Shown here: in pieces, positions 19,850 through 32,510 of the stretch
Layout of the letters: the number at the start of each line of letters is the position of its first letter
How positions within the stretch are numbered: the first letter of the stretch is position 1
Source: Zygnema cylindricum
Taxonomy: Eukaryota > Streptophyta > Zygnematophyceae > Zygnematales > Zygnemataceae
Direction of reading: 5' to 3'
Assembly (NCBI GenBank): GCA_037447655.1
Contig: JBBHKE010001276.1
Location: 1 to 56,753, forward strand
DNA length: 56,753 nt
The notes under the pieces: model-generated
Seen by the model: the letters and a program-made list of their open reading frames with translations, nothing else
Database searches by the model: none
Told to the model about the DNA's origin: nothing
Translations under genes and position numbers: made by a program

Positions 19850-22800
19850 CACTTTTCAATTTTAATCCACAGTTTTCTCTGCAATAAATCAACTTAGGGG
19901 AAGGCACTGCTTATGTCATCATGTCTGCAATCATTTCTCTATCAGTTTTATGAACCAGTTTAATAATTTTATTTTCTACCTTCTCTCTGACAAAGCTTAG
20001 TCTAATATCCATATGCTTAGCTTTGAAGTGATGTTTCGGATTAGCTGCAATCGAGATAGCAGCTTGATTATCACAAAAAACATTTTGAGTTCCAGACTTC
20101 ATGAACCCAAGTTCTTCAAGAAGAGATTTAACCCACATTAATTCTTTGGTGGCAGCACAGGAAGCCATGTATTCAGCCTCCATAGTGGACTGAGCAACTA
20201 CTTTTTGTTGCTTGCTACTCCAACAACATGCACCGGATCCAATTTGCAACACATATCCAGTCGTACACCTCCTTAAAGGCACATCTCCATAACTGGCATC
20301 ACTCCAAGTGGTGATGTCAGTGTGCTCCCCTCCCAAATGCAACCATAATTCCCTTGTCCCCACCAGATACCTCATCACCCATTTGGCAGCCTCCCGATCT
20401 CTCTTTCTTGGTTCATTTAGATTTCTACTAAGGACACCTACAGCTGCAGCTATATCCGGACGGGTACAGTTCATAAAATAAATTAAACTGCCTACAATCT
20501 GCCGATAAGGGATATTTTCCATAAATTTTCTTTTTATCTCGTCCATCTCATCATTAATGATGAATATTCCTCCCTCTTCACTCCCCTCACTCACTTTCTT
20601 CAAATCCATGGGAGTAGTACATCCGTTTGCTTTCTCCATTTGAAATTTTTCTAGCATATTACCGATTGCTTCTTTTTGAGTGAGTCTTATAATTCTATTC
20701 CCTCTATCTCTCTCCATCTGAATTCCCAAAATGTACTTTGCTTCGCCAAGATCTTTCATATCAAAACTGCTTCTAAGATCCCGTTTTAGTTTGTTAAATT
20801 TATCTAAGGACTTGCTTAAGACCAACAAATCATCCACATAAATAGCAATAAATATCACTCCATTCTCATCTTCAAATAAATATATAGAGTGATCTGAACT
20901 AATTCTGATATACCCCAAACCGGTCAGAAATTCGTCGAGCTTTATATTCCACTGTCGCGGGGCTTGCTTAAGCCCATAGAGTGATTTTATCAGTTTGCAA
21001 ACTTTGTTTTCTTCCCCACTTTCCACAAATCCTTCCGGTTGCCTCATGTAAATTTCTTCTTCCAACTCTCCGCGCAAAAAGGCAGTTTTAATATCCATCT
21101 GGTGGATTTCCATATCCTCCGCTGCGGCTATACTTAAAAGGATTCTAACAGAAGGGAATCTGACTACAGGTGCAAAGGTTTCTTCGTAGTCTAACCCTCT
21201 TTCTGTGCATAACCTTTTGCAACTAACCTAGCTTTGTACCTCTCAATGGTATTATCCGGGTTTAATTTAAGTTTAAACACCCACTTACATCCGATCGGTT
21301 TTCGGTCCGGTGGACAATCTACCAACTCCCATGTATTGGCTTCCATGATAGAGGCCATTTCTTCATTTATAGCTGTGATCCACCGGCTACTTTCTCGAGT
21401 GTTTATGGCTTCTAAGTATGTTTGAGGTTCATCTGGGTGAGACATCTTTGTGAGTTGGTTATTTACTTGTCTTTCTTGAAGTCGTTTACTACTTCTTCTT
21501 CCCCCTTCAAAATCGGACGCCGGTATGGAAGGCATCCTTGGGTTTCGTTTTGGGAAATTTTCAGCTTCCCTATCTTCCAATTCCGGTGTCTCATCAAGTT
21601 CCTCATCGGTTTCCACTTCGTATTGTGGCGTTGCCTCGGATGTTGTCCTTTCCTCTTTCTCCTTTGGTAGATCTGCAGATTTTTCTTTTTCTCCCTCTTC
21701 CTTCTCTTCATTTTCAAAGTCAAAGTCAGAAAACTGATCCGTTTCAAATCTGATTTTGACTTCCTTATTATATTTGAATGGATCAATGGACTTCTCTTCA
21801 TTCATCACCACTATGTGTTTTACCAAAATTATATCTCTCTTTTTCAAGTCATACACTCGGTATCCTTTTGTGCTCTCATCATATCCTACAAGATATCCTG
21901 GTTTCCCTCTTCCCTCTAACTTCCATTTAGTCTTATCGGAATCCAAACTGTAGACTTGACTTCCGAACACTCTCAAACTAGACAAATCAGGCTTTCTTCC
22001 TGTCCACCTCTCATACGGAGTTTCCTCCTTATTTGCTGAAGTTAGGACTCTATTTTTGATGAAATTAGCATAGTTCATAGACTCAGCCCAAAACTGCAGC
22101 CCTATCCTCTTATCACTTAACATACTTCTGGACATATCTCCTAAAGTTCTATTCACTCTTTCTGCTACTCCATTTTGTTCCGGATTATAGGGAACAGTTT
22201 TCTCATGATGAATTCCTTCTTCTTTAAGATATTCTTCAAAATCCCTTGAGGTGTATTCTTTCCCATTATCACTTCTTATCTCTTTTATTGAGGTTTCATG
22301 TAGCTTTTCACTCCATGCTTTATACTCTTTGAAACATCTTAATACCTCTGACTTATGTCTAAGAAAGTATACCTTCGTGTATCTAGACCAATCATCTGTG
22401 ATAGTTAACATCCATCTTTTCCCCCCATGTGAGGCATACCTAGCAGGTCCCCAAACATCAGTGTGAACTAGATCTAATACTTTCTCTCTCCTAAATGTGG
22501 TTGCCTTTGGAAATGGAAGTCTATGAATCTTCCCTTGGGCACATCCACTACAATCATCAAAGGTCTCATCATCTTCAAAAGTAATACCCTCCACTATTCC
22601 CTTTTTCTTCATTTTCTTTAATCTATCTAGATGCACATGCCCCAACCTTTTATGCCAAAGCATCATCTCACTTGCACACGAGTAGAGAACACTCTTTTCA
22701 TTGCAAAGTACAATTCTGAACATTCCTTGACTGCCCTTCTCAGCTATGAAATAAACCTCATTATCAAAGCTTGCTGTGAAGATTCCTTTCCTAGTTCCTG

Positions 22801-23317
22801 TTTCAAACTCCTTTTCATCTAGGACAGCTGTTGAGACTAGGTTCTTGCTAAGTTGTGGAATATAAAGAACGTCTGAGAGTGTTACAATTGAGGCCTTTCC
22901 ATCAACTAGAACCTTCAAGTCAACAGTTCCAACAAGACTTGTGGTTTCTACTCTACCATCTCCGTACTCTATCTCAACTGTTGGGATCTTTCTCAGTTTA
23001 GTGAACCACCGCTTATCTTTGCACATATGCATTGAAGCCCCTGAGTCTATGATCCACCCATCCTCGGGTGGATCCCTCTTACCTCCGAAAGCACACTTTT
23101 GTCTCCGTGGAATGTCGACATGCTTTTCAGTGTTTTTCGGATTAAGGACAAGCTCCTCAAGCTCCTCTTCAGGTTCAGTTTTTTCTTCCACTTCCTCATC
23201 AAGAACTTGAGTCAGGAAAGCCTTTTTCTTTCCTCCGTCCTTTGAGGTTCCTTGACCATCTTTCAGTCGAAGATCTGCAAGTCTGACACAATCTGCCATA
23301 TAGTGTCCCGGTTTCTT
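19850..23317 (-). pseudogene. Copia-B gag-pol (truncated, two lesions)
   Basis: Starts inside the gag CCHC knuckle (only KKPGHYMADC remains, the first two Cys lost). Then protease WIIDSGAS, integrase with HKRLGH, CSGC, HTDVWGP, RSDNGKEY and EQNGVAER, and RT with YVDD. A 1-nt deletion near 21195 (after the QKEG motif) shifts the frame before the RT core, and a TAA at about 19911-19913 replaces Lys in the ADMMTKP motif. Otherwise frames are open and the protein is close to Copia-A. Confidence 0.9.
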
Positions 23318-24016
23318 GAGCAGTAAGTTATGGCTGGTCAAAGATGACCTTTATAGTTACAAGCTCTCTTAGAGAGAGAGGTACCTAAATATTACTAAGT
23401 CTCGGTCTGCCTACTCACGACTACCTACTATTAAACCCTAGTCCAATAGGAACACTATAAAGTACAAGAAGGTACAATGGGCGATGTACTTATTGTACAA
23501 CTATTGTACGACAAGGTCTACAAGGTGACACCTGTCATATCGGAAGCCATGGTTCCTCCTCCCATCTTCTCCGGTATCAAATAATGTGGCGCCACGTGGC
23601 ACCGCGTGACGCTATATCCGTATGCCGCCGAAAAGCTCACTTCGCGTGGCGGCTATAATGCCGGCCGTCCGATCAAAACATATTTTACACGGTTCAGATT
23701 CGCGTACATGCAGAAATTGCTCATTTTGGTTAGTCTGCTGTTAATTAGCTGTTTCGTTAATGTTTATATATTTATGAAACCCGTCACGTGTATCGTTTCG
23801 TAACGCCTTAATGGTTAAGGCGTTAGGCTACATAGAATCTAGAGGTCACAGGTTCAAATCTAGTACTAGGCATCATTTTAGCCAAAATACCCTTAACTGC
23901 AAAAACTGCCACTTTCTAAATATGGCGGCAGCCATGGCGCGCCTTTGATCCTCACTCTCTTTCTTTAAAACAAAACTAAAATAGGGAAGTGAACTATTAA
24001 TTACCTCTTTTCAACA
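23318..24016 (-). repeat. 5' LTR of Copia-B (U5-deleted)
   Basis: Collinear with 19133-19831 of the 3' LTR. The missing end fuses GAGCAGTAAG of the LTR directly to the gag knuckle codons, deleting leader, start codon and PBS. Confidence 0.9.
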
Positions 24017-24021
24017 GGGTC

Positions 24022-24800
24022 AAATTAGAAGCGGAATTTTAGGCGTAGGTTTTATAAAATACTAAAAGAATCAACAAGTATTTTGGTACGCGTAATGGTT
24101 AGTTTCCTACAATTTAGTACGAAACGCCATAAGTCATATTATGTAAATTATGTAGGTAGTTCCGCGCGTGAAATTTGTGACGGCGAACGTGTGAAGTCGC
24201 GTTTCAATTCGCTCGCACTTTTGCATGTAAATGTTACGCAGTGAAAGGGAACGTTTGATTCATTAGAAATGCTACATAGTTAGTCAAAGGTTTTGCACAC
24301 TTTTGCATTGGTCAGTCGTAGTCGCAGCTGATCAATGATTAGCTCAGGTGAAAACCTGTTCAACAGAAAATTGACTCTGGCCTGGCTGGTTCAGGGCCAT
24401 GATGGATAAATAGTGAAATCGAAAACAAGAGTAGGCATCTTTTCCATTGGAAAAATTGTGGAAATTCTTGACTGGTTATGGTCCTGAGCGAATAATACCA
24501 AATTGGAGAAATGGAATTTTTGTTTTGAAATCTCTTACTAACTATTAGTGTTATAGTAGTTAAGAGATCGAATTACTTAAGAGTGGAGGGCAGTTGGAAA
24601 AATACTATAAATGAAGGATTGAGCTAAGAGGGCAAGAGACTAAGCTGAATGTTATGTGGACAAAAGCTTCTTCTAATTAAAAGTTCATCCTTTATGTGAC
24701 TGTTTTCCAATATCAATGTGTATTTTCTAATGGATGGAATGTGTGGTTGTGAGTGGTTGTAGTTATGGGATTTTCTAAGAGTTAGGGAATCTTGTTAAAG
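24022..24800. other. Non-coding AT-rich stretch
   Basis: No gene or clear element seen. May include the rest of the interrupted gypsy LTR. Confidence 0.35.
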
Positions 24801-25165
24801 CTTGACACGTCAGTACACCTTACTATTCAAGATGATCATAAATTAGAATTATTAATTGTAATTCACCAAAACGTTTATTAGCGTAAAAAAAAATATTATT
24901 AATCATATTTCAAGTTTTAGGGTCAAAATTTGGGGGCGTCGATATAGCGTTAATAACTATAATAACGATTCAAGGTGTACTGTACACCTTGAACTATTAT
25001 TAGCGTTATTAACGCTATATCGACGCCCTCAAATTTTGACCCTAAAACCTGAAATAGGATTAATAACAATATTTTTTTTTTACGTTAATTAAGGTTCTGG
25101 TGAATTAGCGGTAATAATTATATTTTATGATCTTCTTGAATAGTTTGATGTAGGAACGTGTCAAC
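24801..25165. repeat. Long imperfect palindrome (arms about 180 bp)
   Basis: Arms 24801-24980 and 24982-25165 around GGTGTAC-T-GTACACC. Conserved blocks include GTTAATAACG..CGTTATTAAC and GGGCGTCGATATAGCG. Each arm tip is an end of the TA-target MITE family, so two related MITEs meet tail to tail. Would fold into a long hairpin RNA. Confidence 0.75.
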
Positions 25166-26515
25166 CCGCACAAAATGGTACCTTGTTAAATAAAAAAGTA
25201 CGAAATATGGATTAATATAATCGCGATTGCACGTAAAATTCCGCTCAGAATAAAAGGCGGAATGCGATGTAACTATTTTAGTGTAAAGATATCGATCACA
25301 TATTAATTACACAGCAAAAACCCAAATTAGAGTTATGAATAAATTAGAGTAAAAAAAGCGACGATGTACGATTTGTCAAATTTTGTACTTTTACCTATTT
25401 TACCGTGAAGATCTTGATGGCAGATATGTTGTACCCGAATCAGCGTTATGGATCAACTAGAGTAAACTTTTTTTTCAAAATCTTGAAAAACTCAAATTAG
25501 CGTTAGTAACGCTAATTAATTTTTAACACTAAAAATTAATAAACACTAATAACGATTGGCGGTGTACTGTAATGAATCTTTACAAATGTTTGACAGTATA
25601 TCATTACTACACCGTGAATCGCTATTAGGGTTATGAAATAATAAGGGTTAAAAAACAATTAGCATTATTAACGCTAATTTGGGATTTTTATTTTTTATAA
25701 AAAAAAATTAACTCTAATTTATCAATAACTCTAATTTCGGATTTTCCATGTAATAATTGTTAGCGATTGAGATCTTTGCACGCATAAAATGGACGAAATC
25801 GTACGCCGTCGTGTGATTCTAACATCCACACGTGCCGACACTTTTCACGCAGTTAAATGTTAACTCTACACCGAGAATCGTGTAATGTCACACATTTTTT
25901 GTCACACGTGTTTTGAGTGCACATTCACATGCGCGCGTGACTGTATTAAACTTTTTTTTTGTACTTTTAAACTTATTAATGATACAGAACAGAACAATCC
26001 GTACGCCACACTATTTAAAACGCCACTAACCCGCTTATAAACCCTAATAACTATGGTACTTAAAATAAAGTTATTTTTTTTTTGAATTATTAACTCTATT
26101 TAAGAATTTGGGTCAAAATTTGGGGGCGCCGAATTAGCGTTTTGAACACTAATAGCGATTCACGGTGTACTGTACTATAGTGATGTATATCGAGGACAAT
26201 TCAAATAACATAGTGCTGTATATCGAGGACAATTCAAATAACATTCATACATTCATTTCAAAAATGTACGGAATACATTTTTACTACAGTATTGATACAC
26301 AATGCAGTACGCATTGACTTCAAAATTTGATACGGTAGTAAAATATATCGGAAGAAAAAAAAATAGCCCTCAGCCGACGAATCAAATGACGCGATTCGAT
26401 GGATTGGAGCAATTTCAAGTTGACGTTAGCGCTAGCACCCAATAAAATCTACGTTTACAAATTTGTTTTATTATTTTTAGATGTGAAATCTCAACTTTTT
26501 TTCTGTTTCCAACAG
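25166..26515. other. MITE debris
   Basis: No gene. Ends of the TACACCGTGAATCG family occur at about 25555-25573 (right end), 25612 (left end), 25868 and 26155-26172, implying several truncated or adjacent MITEs. A 35-bp direct duplication (TATATCGAGGACAATTCAAA) is at about 26184-26253. Confidence 0.5.
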
Positions 26516-26718
26516 TACACCTTGAATCGTTATTAGCGTATAGAAATTATTGGTGTAAAGAAAAAATTAGCGTCATTCATACTAATTTAGTGCCAAGAGA
26601 CGTGGCAGATTATGGTCCACGTCCTTAAATAGTGTAATTTATTATATTTAAGGTATCAATGTCAAAGTTTTGGGGTGCCGATATAGCGTACATAAGGCTA
26701 ATAACGATTCACGGTGTA
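26516..26718. mobile_element. TA-target MITE, copy 2
   Basis: 203 bp bounded by TACACCTTGAATCG and CGATTCACGGTGTA; its reverse complement aligns end to end with copy 1 at 5590-5787. Confidence 0.75.
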
Positions 26719-27031
26719 GTTGTTGTACATATGTGATACCGTCAAGAATGTACGAACCACATCAAAATTGTTTTTTTTTTCACAGTCCACACGTGCTCAA
26801 CCTTCATTGCAGCAAAAATTTCGGTTTCCCTATGTAGAATCCTAGATCTCCTCAATTGGTGACACGTGACGTGACCCTGATTCTTCTCTTGGAGGAATTC
26901 CGTCCGCAGATCTGTTCACTTTTTGCATCGGGGCCGCAATACAACAGAAAATCTTTGCCGGGAGGTATCACGTCAGTCCGTCACTCTCCTTTTGACTTCC
27001 TTTCACCTCCCTCATTTGCCGTGCCTATTTT
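26719..27031. other. Intergenic spacer
   Basis: No gene or repeat recognised. Confidence 0.3.
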
Positions 27032-27034
27032 TTA

Positions 27035-27699
27035 GGGTACGGTTATATGAGGAGGTCTTTGTAATAGTACGGACACAGTTTTTCTGTATTACAGAGGCCT
27101 CGGTTAGATCGCCTATCTTGTGTAAATAAGATTTTACATACGTGTTTTGATTTGAGTGGTTCCACGTTAGTTGAATCAAATCTCTAAAATTGTCAAAGAT
27201 TTGGAAACCGACCATTTTCGTATGGAAATCCGTACTTGCATATTACGTACGTGTACCTCGCAAGTGTACCGCGTCAATGTACCTCAGAGATCTCTTGCAC
27301 TCTACTGACTTTCAGGGAAAAATCGTATTTCTTTTCGGCAAAGATTTTCACGGTCACCTTGTCCGAATGCATGTGTCTTTGGGGACGTGTGAAAAATTTC
27401 ATTTTTCATCCACGCACGTGTCTATCCTCAAGGTGTAGCAAGTTGGCTGGTTTTGTAATGATGAATTCACCTCCGCGAGGTGGGTTCACCATTACATAGG
27501 CTCATGGAGCGATTGCTTCGCATATAAAGACCAAAATGTAATCGGACGGTTGATGTTTTATCTTGGATACTTGGATAATCATAATGTTATTTTCTGTAAT
27601 GTTGTTTTCAAGAAACTCACGAAAATATAGTACGGAATGGTACGGGCAAGTATATAATTATGTATTAAACCTCACTCTTCGTTTGATGTAGCCATACCC
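27035..27699. mobile_element. PIF/Harbinger-like MITE type 3
   Basis: 665 bp, TSD TTA on both sides (27032-27034, 27700-27702), TIRs GGGTACGGTTATATGA / GGGTATGGCTACATCA. Its first about 370 bp are homologous to the core of the hAT elements at 12962, 51525 and 53708. Contains an internal hairpin (GAGGTCT..AATA / TATTACAGAGGCCTC). Confidence 0.75.
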
Positions 27700-27702
27700 T
27701 TA

Positions 27703-28403
27703 GGGTGGCCTTCCATTTGGCGCTTCAGTAATTGTACGGAAAATTTTTACTGAAGGGCGTGCCTTCCATTAGGTCGAGTCAGTAATCCACTTTTTATTTG
27801 CGTGGCTCATTCTCGTTGGTAACACATAAATTAATATTCAATGCTTGAAATCTTAAAAGAATCTTCGAGTGCAATATTTGAACGCAATACTTATATAAGC
27901 GGAGGTAATATCTGTACCAGCGGAGGTAATATAAGTACCGGCGGAGTTAATTAATGACTCTTACATAGGGCATTAAATGTAATACCCAAAATTTCAAAAC
28001 GGAACGACAAAAAGGCGGCAGCAAACTTTGATGGTGGGAGCGTGATGGGATAATTTCGCCGGATTGGTAGCCACCCTGGCGGAAAGGACATGGCCCATGC
28101 GACGTGTACGCACATACGCGCACGCTCTTTGAGGATTTTTTTTCACTTTTCCACATGGCCTATTTTCGTTGAGTCTTCGAGAATTATCCTCCATGTACAC
28201 AGTCTTTACAAATTGTATGGTTAGTGATGTGGCGTCACGGATAAAAAGTGTAATAGCATCCAACGATCCGAATTTACGCCTACAACCTTGGGGCATTTTC
28301 CGTAATGATGTTTTCCTTCAAAAAAAAAAATGGTACGGACCTGTACGAAATTGTACGGCCCTCAGTAAAAAACCCCACTTTTTCGCTAATGGAAGGCCAC
28401 CGC
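27703..28403. mobile_element. PIF/Harbinger-like MITE type 1 (copy a)
   Basis: Left TTA is shared with the preceding element. TIRs GGGTGGCCTTCCATT... and ...AATGGAAGGCCACC. Right TSD is not clear. Aligns in reverse with 54769-55415. Confidence 0.65.
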
Positions 28404-28717
28404 TAGTCTCCAAAAGGAGGAGAGTTCAGTCATACAATAACATAGTACGTATTATTTGTACAATGATAAAGTACGCATAGTTTGTACAATGACATAGTAT
28501 GTGAGTACAAAACTTAACTTAGATCACACGGTTGGGAAATCTTTGACAGTATCTACACTTCAACCTACATGGTACCACTCAATACGAAACACGTATGCAA
28601 AATTTAGTTTATTGGAACGACAAGATGGCAACTCGTCCTGAAATCAACTGCTAGTAAATGTGTTCGTACATAATACTGGCAAACCCTGATGGAGACCCCA
28701 CCTAGGCCTCTGCAGAC
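28404..28717. other. Spacer with short tandem repeat
   Basis: No gene. 28434-28503 holds about three degenerate 27-bp units containing TTGTACAATGA.AAAGTACG-like sequence. Confidence 0.4.
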
Positions 28718-28720
28718 TTA

Positions 28721-30569
28721 GGATACGACCCCATGTGGCTAAGTATGGGTTTTTTTTGTGTCGTTTTCCCTTTAAAACTTAGCGCCGTACAGCCTTAGTT
28801 GAAACCGTGCGAAGAAATCGCAAATTTGTAGAGTACGATTTGCGTCATTCTCGAACTTAGAATGTACGAAAATTTGTCGTCTTGTGTTATTTCGGCCCAT
28901 TGTCACGTCACTTTCAAACTTATCATAAACCACATCGGCAATGTGTTTTTAGCAAAGTATAACCGATTACACAAATAGAAAAACATATTCCCACGTGTGA
29001 AAAGTTTTCAAACGTTTTTAACGATTGAGAAAAATACAAGGCTGTTCGTTTTTGTCCGCATGCACCTTGTACGATTTTTTTTTGTAGGGGTCTTGAGGCT
29101 GGAGTGTCATTTCATAGGAAGGTGAAAAATTTGCGAAGGTGAAAAATTTGCCAAGTCATGGCGCGCGGACAGGAGAGGTTTTAGCAAAGGCATGTCGTAC
29201 AGCCACGGCTGCAAGGTTGTACGTCTACGATATCACACAATGTGTAGAAATTAATGGTCCGTTTTTAAGTATTTTCTAGGTCTAAATAGAAATATAGAAA
29301 CATACCGAGGCAGTCTATCTCTAACTTCTCTCTCCCACTCTCAAACTTGTCGCAGTCACTGAGAAATTGGAGAGGAAGCTAGAGCCATGGCTACCTAAGC
29401 TCTCCAAAGGTTTACGGGAAATATATTAGTTTATTTACCGTTAGGGGTTTATTTACTAAAAGGATTTATGCTGCGACCAGGATTTGGTCCTGGTATCTGC
29501 TAGACGGTAAACAGCCGTTTGCCGGTAGCCTTAACCGTTAAGTCTAGAATTAGTGATACATAGTATATGGTTTGATATTTATTTAAACATTACCACGTAT
29601 GATAATTCATTTAACTGAAACTGTTTACGGGATACATAGATCTAGGAATGTAAAAGTACGAATCAAGGTACGGACAAGAAACATGTACCGGCATTTGTTT
29701 CAAATAGCGAAACGAATACCGCGCAGGTATTTATTACGGCTACGATTAAATGTGCATTTAATCGGACGGCCGGAATGAATGCCGAGATCGCGGAAAAGGA
29801 TTTCGGCGATTTTTGGTCGTCGCCACATTGGATGACACGTGGCAGAATAACATTGGATCACGGCATCTCCTAGGATTAAGGGAGCAAATCCGGATATACC
29901 ACGTGTCGACATTTAGGGCATGTCGTACAATGTCCGTACAGAAAGTACACCGGCAGCTGTACTTTTGTGTACGGAAGTGTAATATGATTAGCTCCGTACA
30001 TCAGTAGATAGAGTCTGTGAGAGAGATAGAACTTAGAAAAATTAGTAGATAGGACCCTCTCTCATAGAGAGCTTTTGTACAAAAAGGTCAACTTTGACCC
30101 TCCATAACTTACTGCTCAGGGGAGCAAATTCAGAGATTCTTTTTGCTATCGACTCAAGGGAGTCTTGCCTTCACAAAGGTGAAGTCGGTCAAAGTTTTTG
30201 TCTGCCAGGGTGGCAGTTGTTCTTGCTGAAACACAAAAGGGTCAGGGTTATCTTAGAGGCTTCTTGGAAGCTGTCCATTCTGAGGACTTATGGAGGTCTC
30301 AGAGTTTCACAATGACATGCGACAAACCAAATCGTTTCAAAAATGACGATGTGTCTTGCGACGCTTCAAAAAATTTCGAAAAATACGGTGCGGCAAGACA
30401 GATTGTACACGTTGACAGTTGTCACGGGCACTGTCGACGAATAGAATCGTCACAAAGTTAAGTAACAATATCGAGTAAACACATAAAGACACCTGAAATC
30501 GAAGTCCGCCGGATCCGCGCTAAAAAACAAAGTAAGTTCGCTAAGGTACAAGTACATGGGGCCGTACAG
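28721..30569. mobile_element. PIF/Harbinger-like MITE type 2 (copy 1), split by a solo LTR
   Basis: TSD TTA at 28718-28720 and 30570-30572; TIRs GGATACGACCCCAT... and ...ATGGGGCCGTACAG. About 777 bp once the solo LTR and its duplicated target are discounted. Second copy at 55419-56039 in opposite orientation. Confidence 0.75.
29243..30309 (+). mobile_element. Solo copia LTR (family 2)
   Basis: 1067 bp, TGTAGAAATT...GTTTCA, exact 5-bp TSD CAATG (29238-29242, 30310-30314): product of LTR-LTR recombination. Contains the antisense tRNA-like block with a perfect T-arm hairpin CCAGG-ACCAAAT-CCTGG (29477-29493, minus strand), R-U5 hairpins GACTC-aagg-GAGTC, CTTCAC-aaag-GTGAAG and CTGCCA-ggg-TGGCAG, and the AUG-loop hairpin at 30277-30305. 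Confidence 0.93.
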
Positions 30570-30572
30570 TTA

Positions 30573-31275
30573 GACCGTGGTTCCATTAGGCGGTGTCACT
30601 AAACTTCAAAAATATGTTTACTGAAGCCTTCGTTCCATTCTGTCGGGTCAGTAACCGACTATCTTTTTGCGTGGCACATGTTGGTTAGCTCCAAGTAAGA
30701 GACTATTAAGATCGTGCGAATCTATATAGAATCTTTAACAACAAAGTGTGGCCTTATATTTGTACTAGCGAAGGTAAAAAGTGACTCGTACGAGGCATTC
30801 AATTAAATTTACTGGCGGACAAAACTTAAAATTTATAAAAGCGTATGAAAATGTCAAAATGGTTAGTGGATGGCAACAAGAGCGTGAAAGAATATCCTAC
30901 GTAAAAGATTTTCTCACGGCTTCCGGTGGCCTCGCATCCACCCAGGCAAAAGGCACATGGCCTATGCAACGTGTAGCCACCCGATCACGTGTTCATCGTA
31001 GATATTTTTAAAATTTAACGCGCGGCACAATGCTTTACGTTCAGGCTCTTAAAATTGACCTCCTTCATGTCACTTGTTGCAAATTGAAAGGTTCGACCGA
31101 TGGCGTCTTTGATTCTACATCTGACGGTATATGTTTACGCTCATAACCTTGGAGAAGGAAATTGATCATTCCTTAACCTTGTTTTTTCGACAAAAAAATA
31201 AAATGGTACGGCGCTGTACGAGACAGTACGCCATTCAATAAACAACCTCATTTTTTTCCTAATGGAACTTCACCC
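30573..31275. mobile_element. PIF/Harbinger-like MITE type 1 (copy b)
   Basis: 703 bp between TTA 30570-30572 and TTA 31276-31278. TIRs share GTTCCATTAGG. The left TTA also serves as the right TSD of the preceding element. Confidence 0.7.
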
Positions 31276-31278
31276 TTA

Positions 31279-31459
31279 GGGTGAACCTCCATCAGTCGAA
31301 AAGTGAGGTAGTTTACTATAAAAAGTGCATTTTCGTACAAGGCCGTAGTTTTTTTTTATTTATTTTTTTAAACATGTTTACCATAGATTTGATAAGATTC
31401 TCCAAACTTTTGGGTGACAACGTCGACTGTCTGATTAGGTGTTTTCAAAGAAAACGCTC
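31279..31459. mobile_element. PIF/Harbinger-like MITE type 1, left end only
   Basis: Begins GGGTGAACCTCCATC right after the TTA ending the previous MITE; aligns to the type 1 end, then stops at the Copia-C LTR. No right end found after Copia-C. Confidence 0.5.
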
Positions 31460-31464
31460 ATTTT

Positions 31465-32497
31465 TGCAACTCTGAGACCTCGGTAGGACCTCAGAGAAGG
31501 CAGCTCACACGAAGCCTCTAGGATAACCCTGACCCCTTTGTGTTTTAGCAAGAATAACTGCCACCTTGGCAGATAAAAACTCTGACCACCTTCACCCCTG
31601 TGAAGGCAAGACTCCCTTGAGTCAATAGCAAAAAGAATCTCTGAATTTGCTCCCTTGAGCAGTAAGTTATGAAGGGTCAAAGTTGACCTTTTGTACAGAA
31701 GCTCTCTGCGAGAGGGTGTCAAATCTATAAAATTTTTCTAAGTCCTATCTCTCTCTAAAACTCTATCTACTAAAGTACGGCACCAATCATAATAGTGTAT
31801 CGTAAATAAAGGTACAAGTGTCAGTGTACTTTTTGTACGGCCATTGTACGACATAGCCAACAAGTCGACACATGTCATTTTTGGATTCGTTCCTGGAATC
31901 CCTGGAGATGCCGTAATCAAATGTGATTGCGCCACGAGGCGATTGATGTGACATCGTCCGCAAACCGTTGAAAACCCATTCTGGAATCTTGGCATGCTTC
32001 GTGGCCGTCCGATTAAGCCGGATTACAATCGTGGCCGTCATAAATAATTGCGAATATTTGTTTCGCCTTTGAATTAAAATGCGTGATATTCGTTTCGGAT
32101 TTTCCGTACGCCGTATATTACAAACTGTATCTATGTCTAAATATCCAGTTGAATGAAATAGCCTACGTGTTAACATTTAAATAACTATCAAACCCTATAT
32201 CATATATCTTCGGTTTAGACTAGATGGCTAAGGCTACAAGCTACCGGCTACTTTGACAGACGGTACGTACCAGGTTCAAACCGTGGGTCCGCCAAATTCA
32301 TTTTGGTAAAATTACCAACCTAATATCTGTCCCCGTCGGGATAGCATAGGCGGCCATGGCTCTATCTCCCTCTCCAATCTTTTAGTGACTGCGTCAAATG
32401 TTTGAGCTAGAGAGAGGAGTTAGAGGCAGGCTGCCTCTGCCTCTTTTCTGCATTTTACAAAACCTAGAAAATACTAAAATAACCTTTTATTTCTACA
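31465..32497 (-). repeat. 3' LTR of Copia-C
   Basis: 1033 bp, starting TGTAGAAATAA on the minus strand. PPT (AAAATAAGGGGAG, minus) at 32498-32510. tRNA-like block on the plus strand at 32214-32291 with GATGGCTAAGGCT (A-box-like) and GGTTCAAACC (B-box). The loop ATG of the terminal hairpin has become ACC here. Confidence 0.88.
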
Positions 32498-32510
32498 CTC
32501 CCCTTATTTT

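Larger units (their letters stand above)
18927..24016 (-). mobile_element. Copia-B: Ty1/copia element with internal deletion
   Basis: Minus-strand element with exact TSD GGGTC (18922-18926 and 24017-24021). 3' LTR 18927-19831 (905 bp); 5' LTR reduced to 699 bp (23318-24016) because U5, PBS and N-terminal gag are deleted. The shared 699 bp differ at about 7 sites, so insertion is fairly young. Coding remains from the gag knuckle to RNase H with two lesions. Confidence 0.93.

Noticed and set aside
30094-30461. Small ORFs at the end of the solo LTR
   Set aside because: Produced by the LTR leader and its internal ATG; no gag follows because this is a solo LTR.
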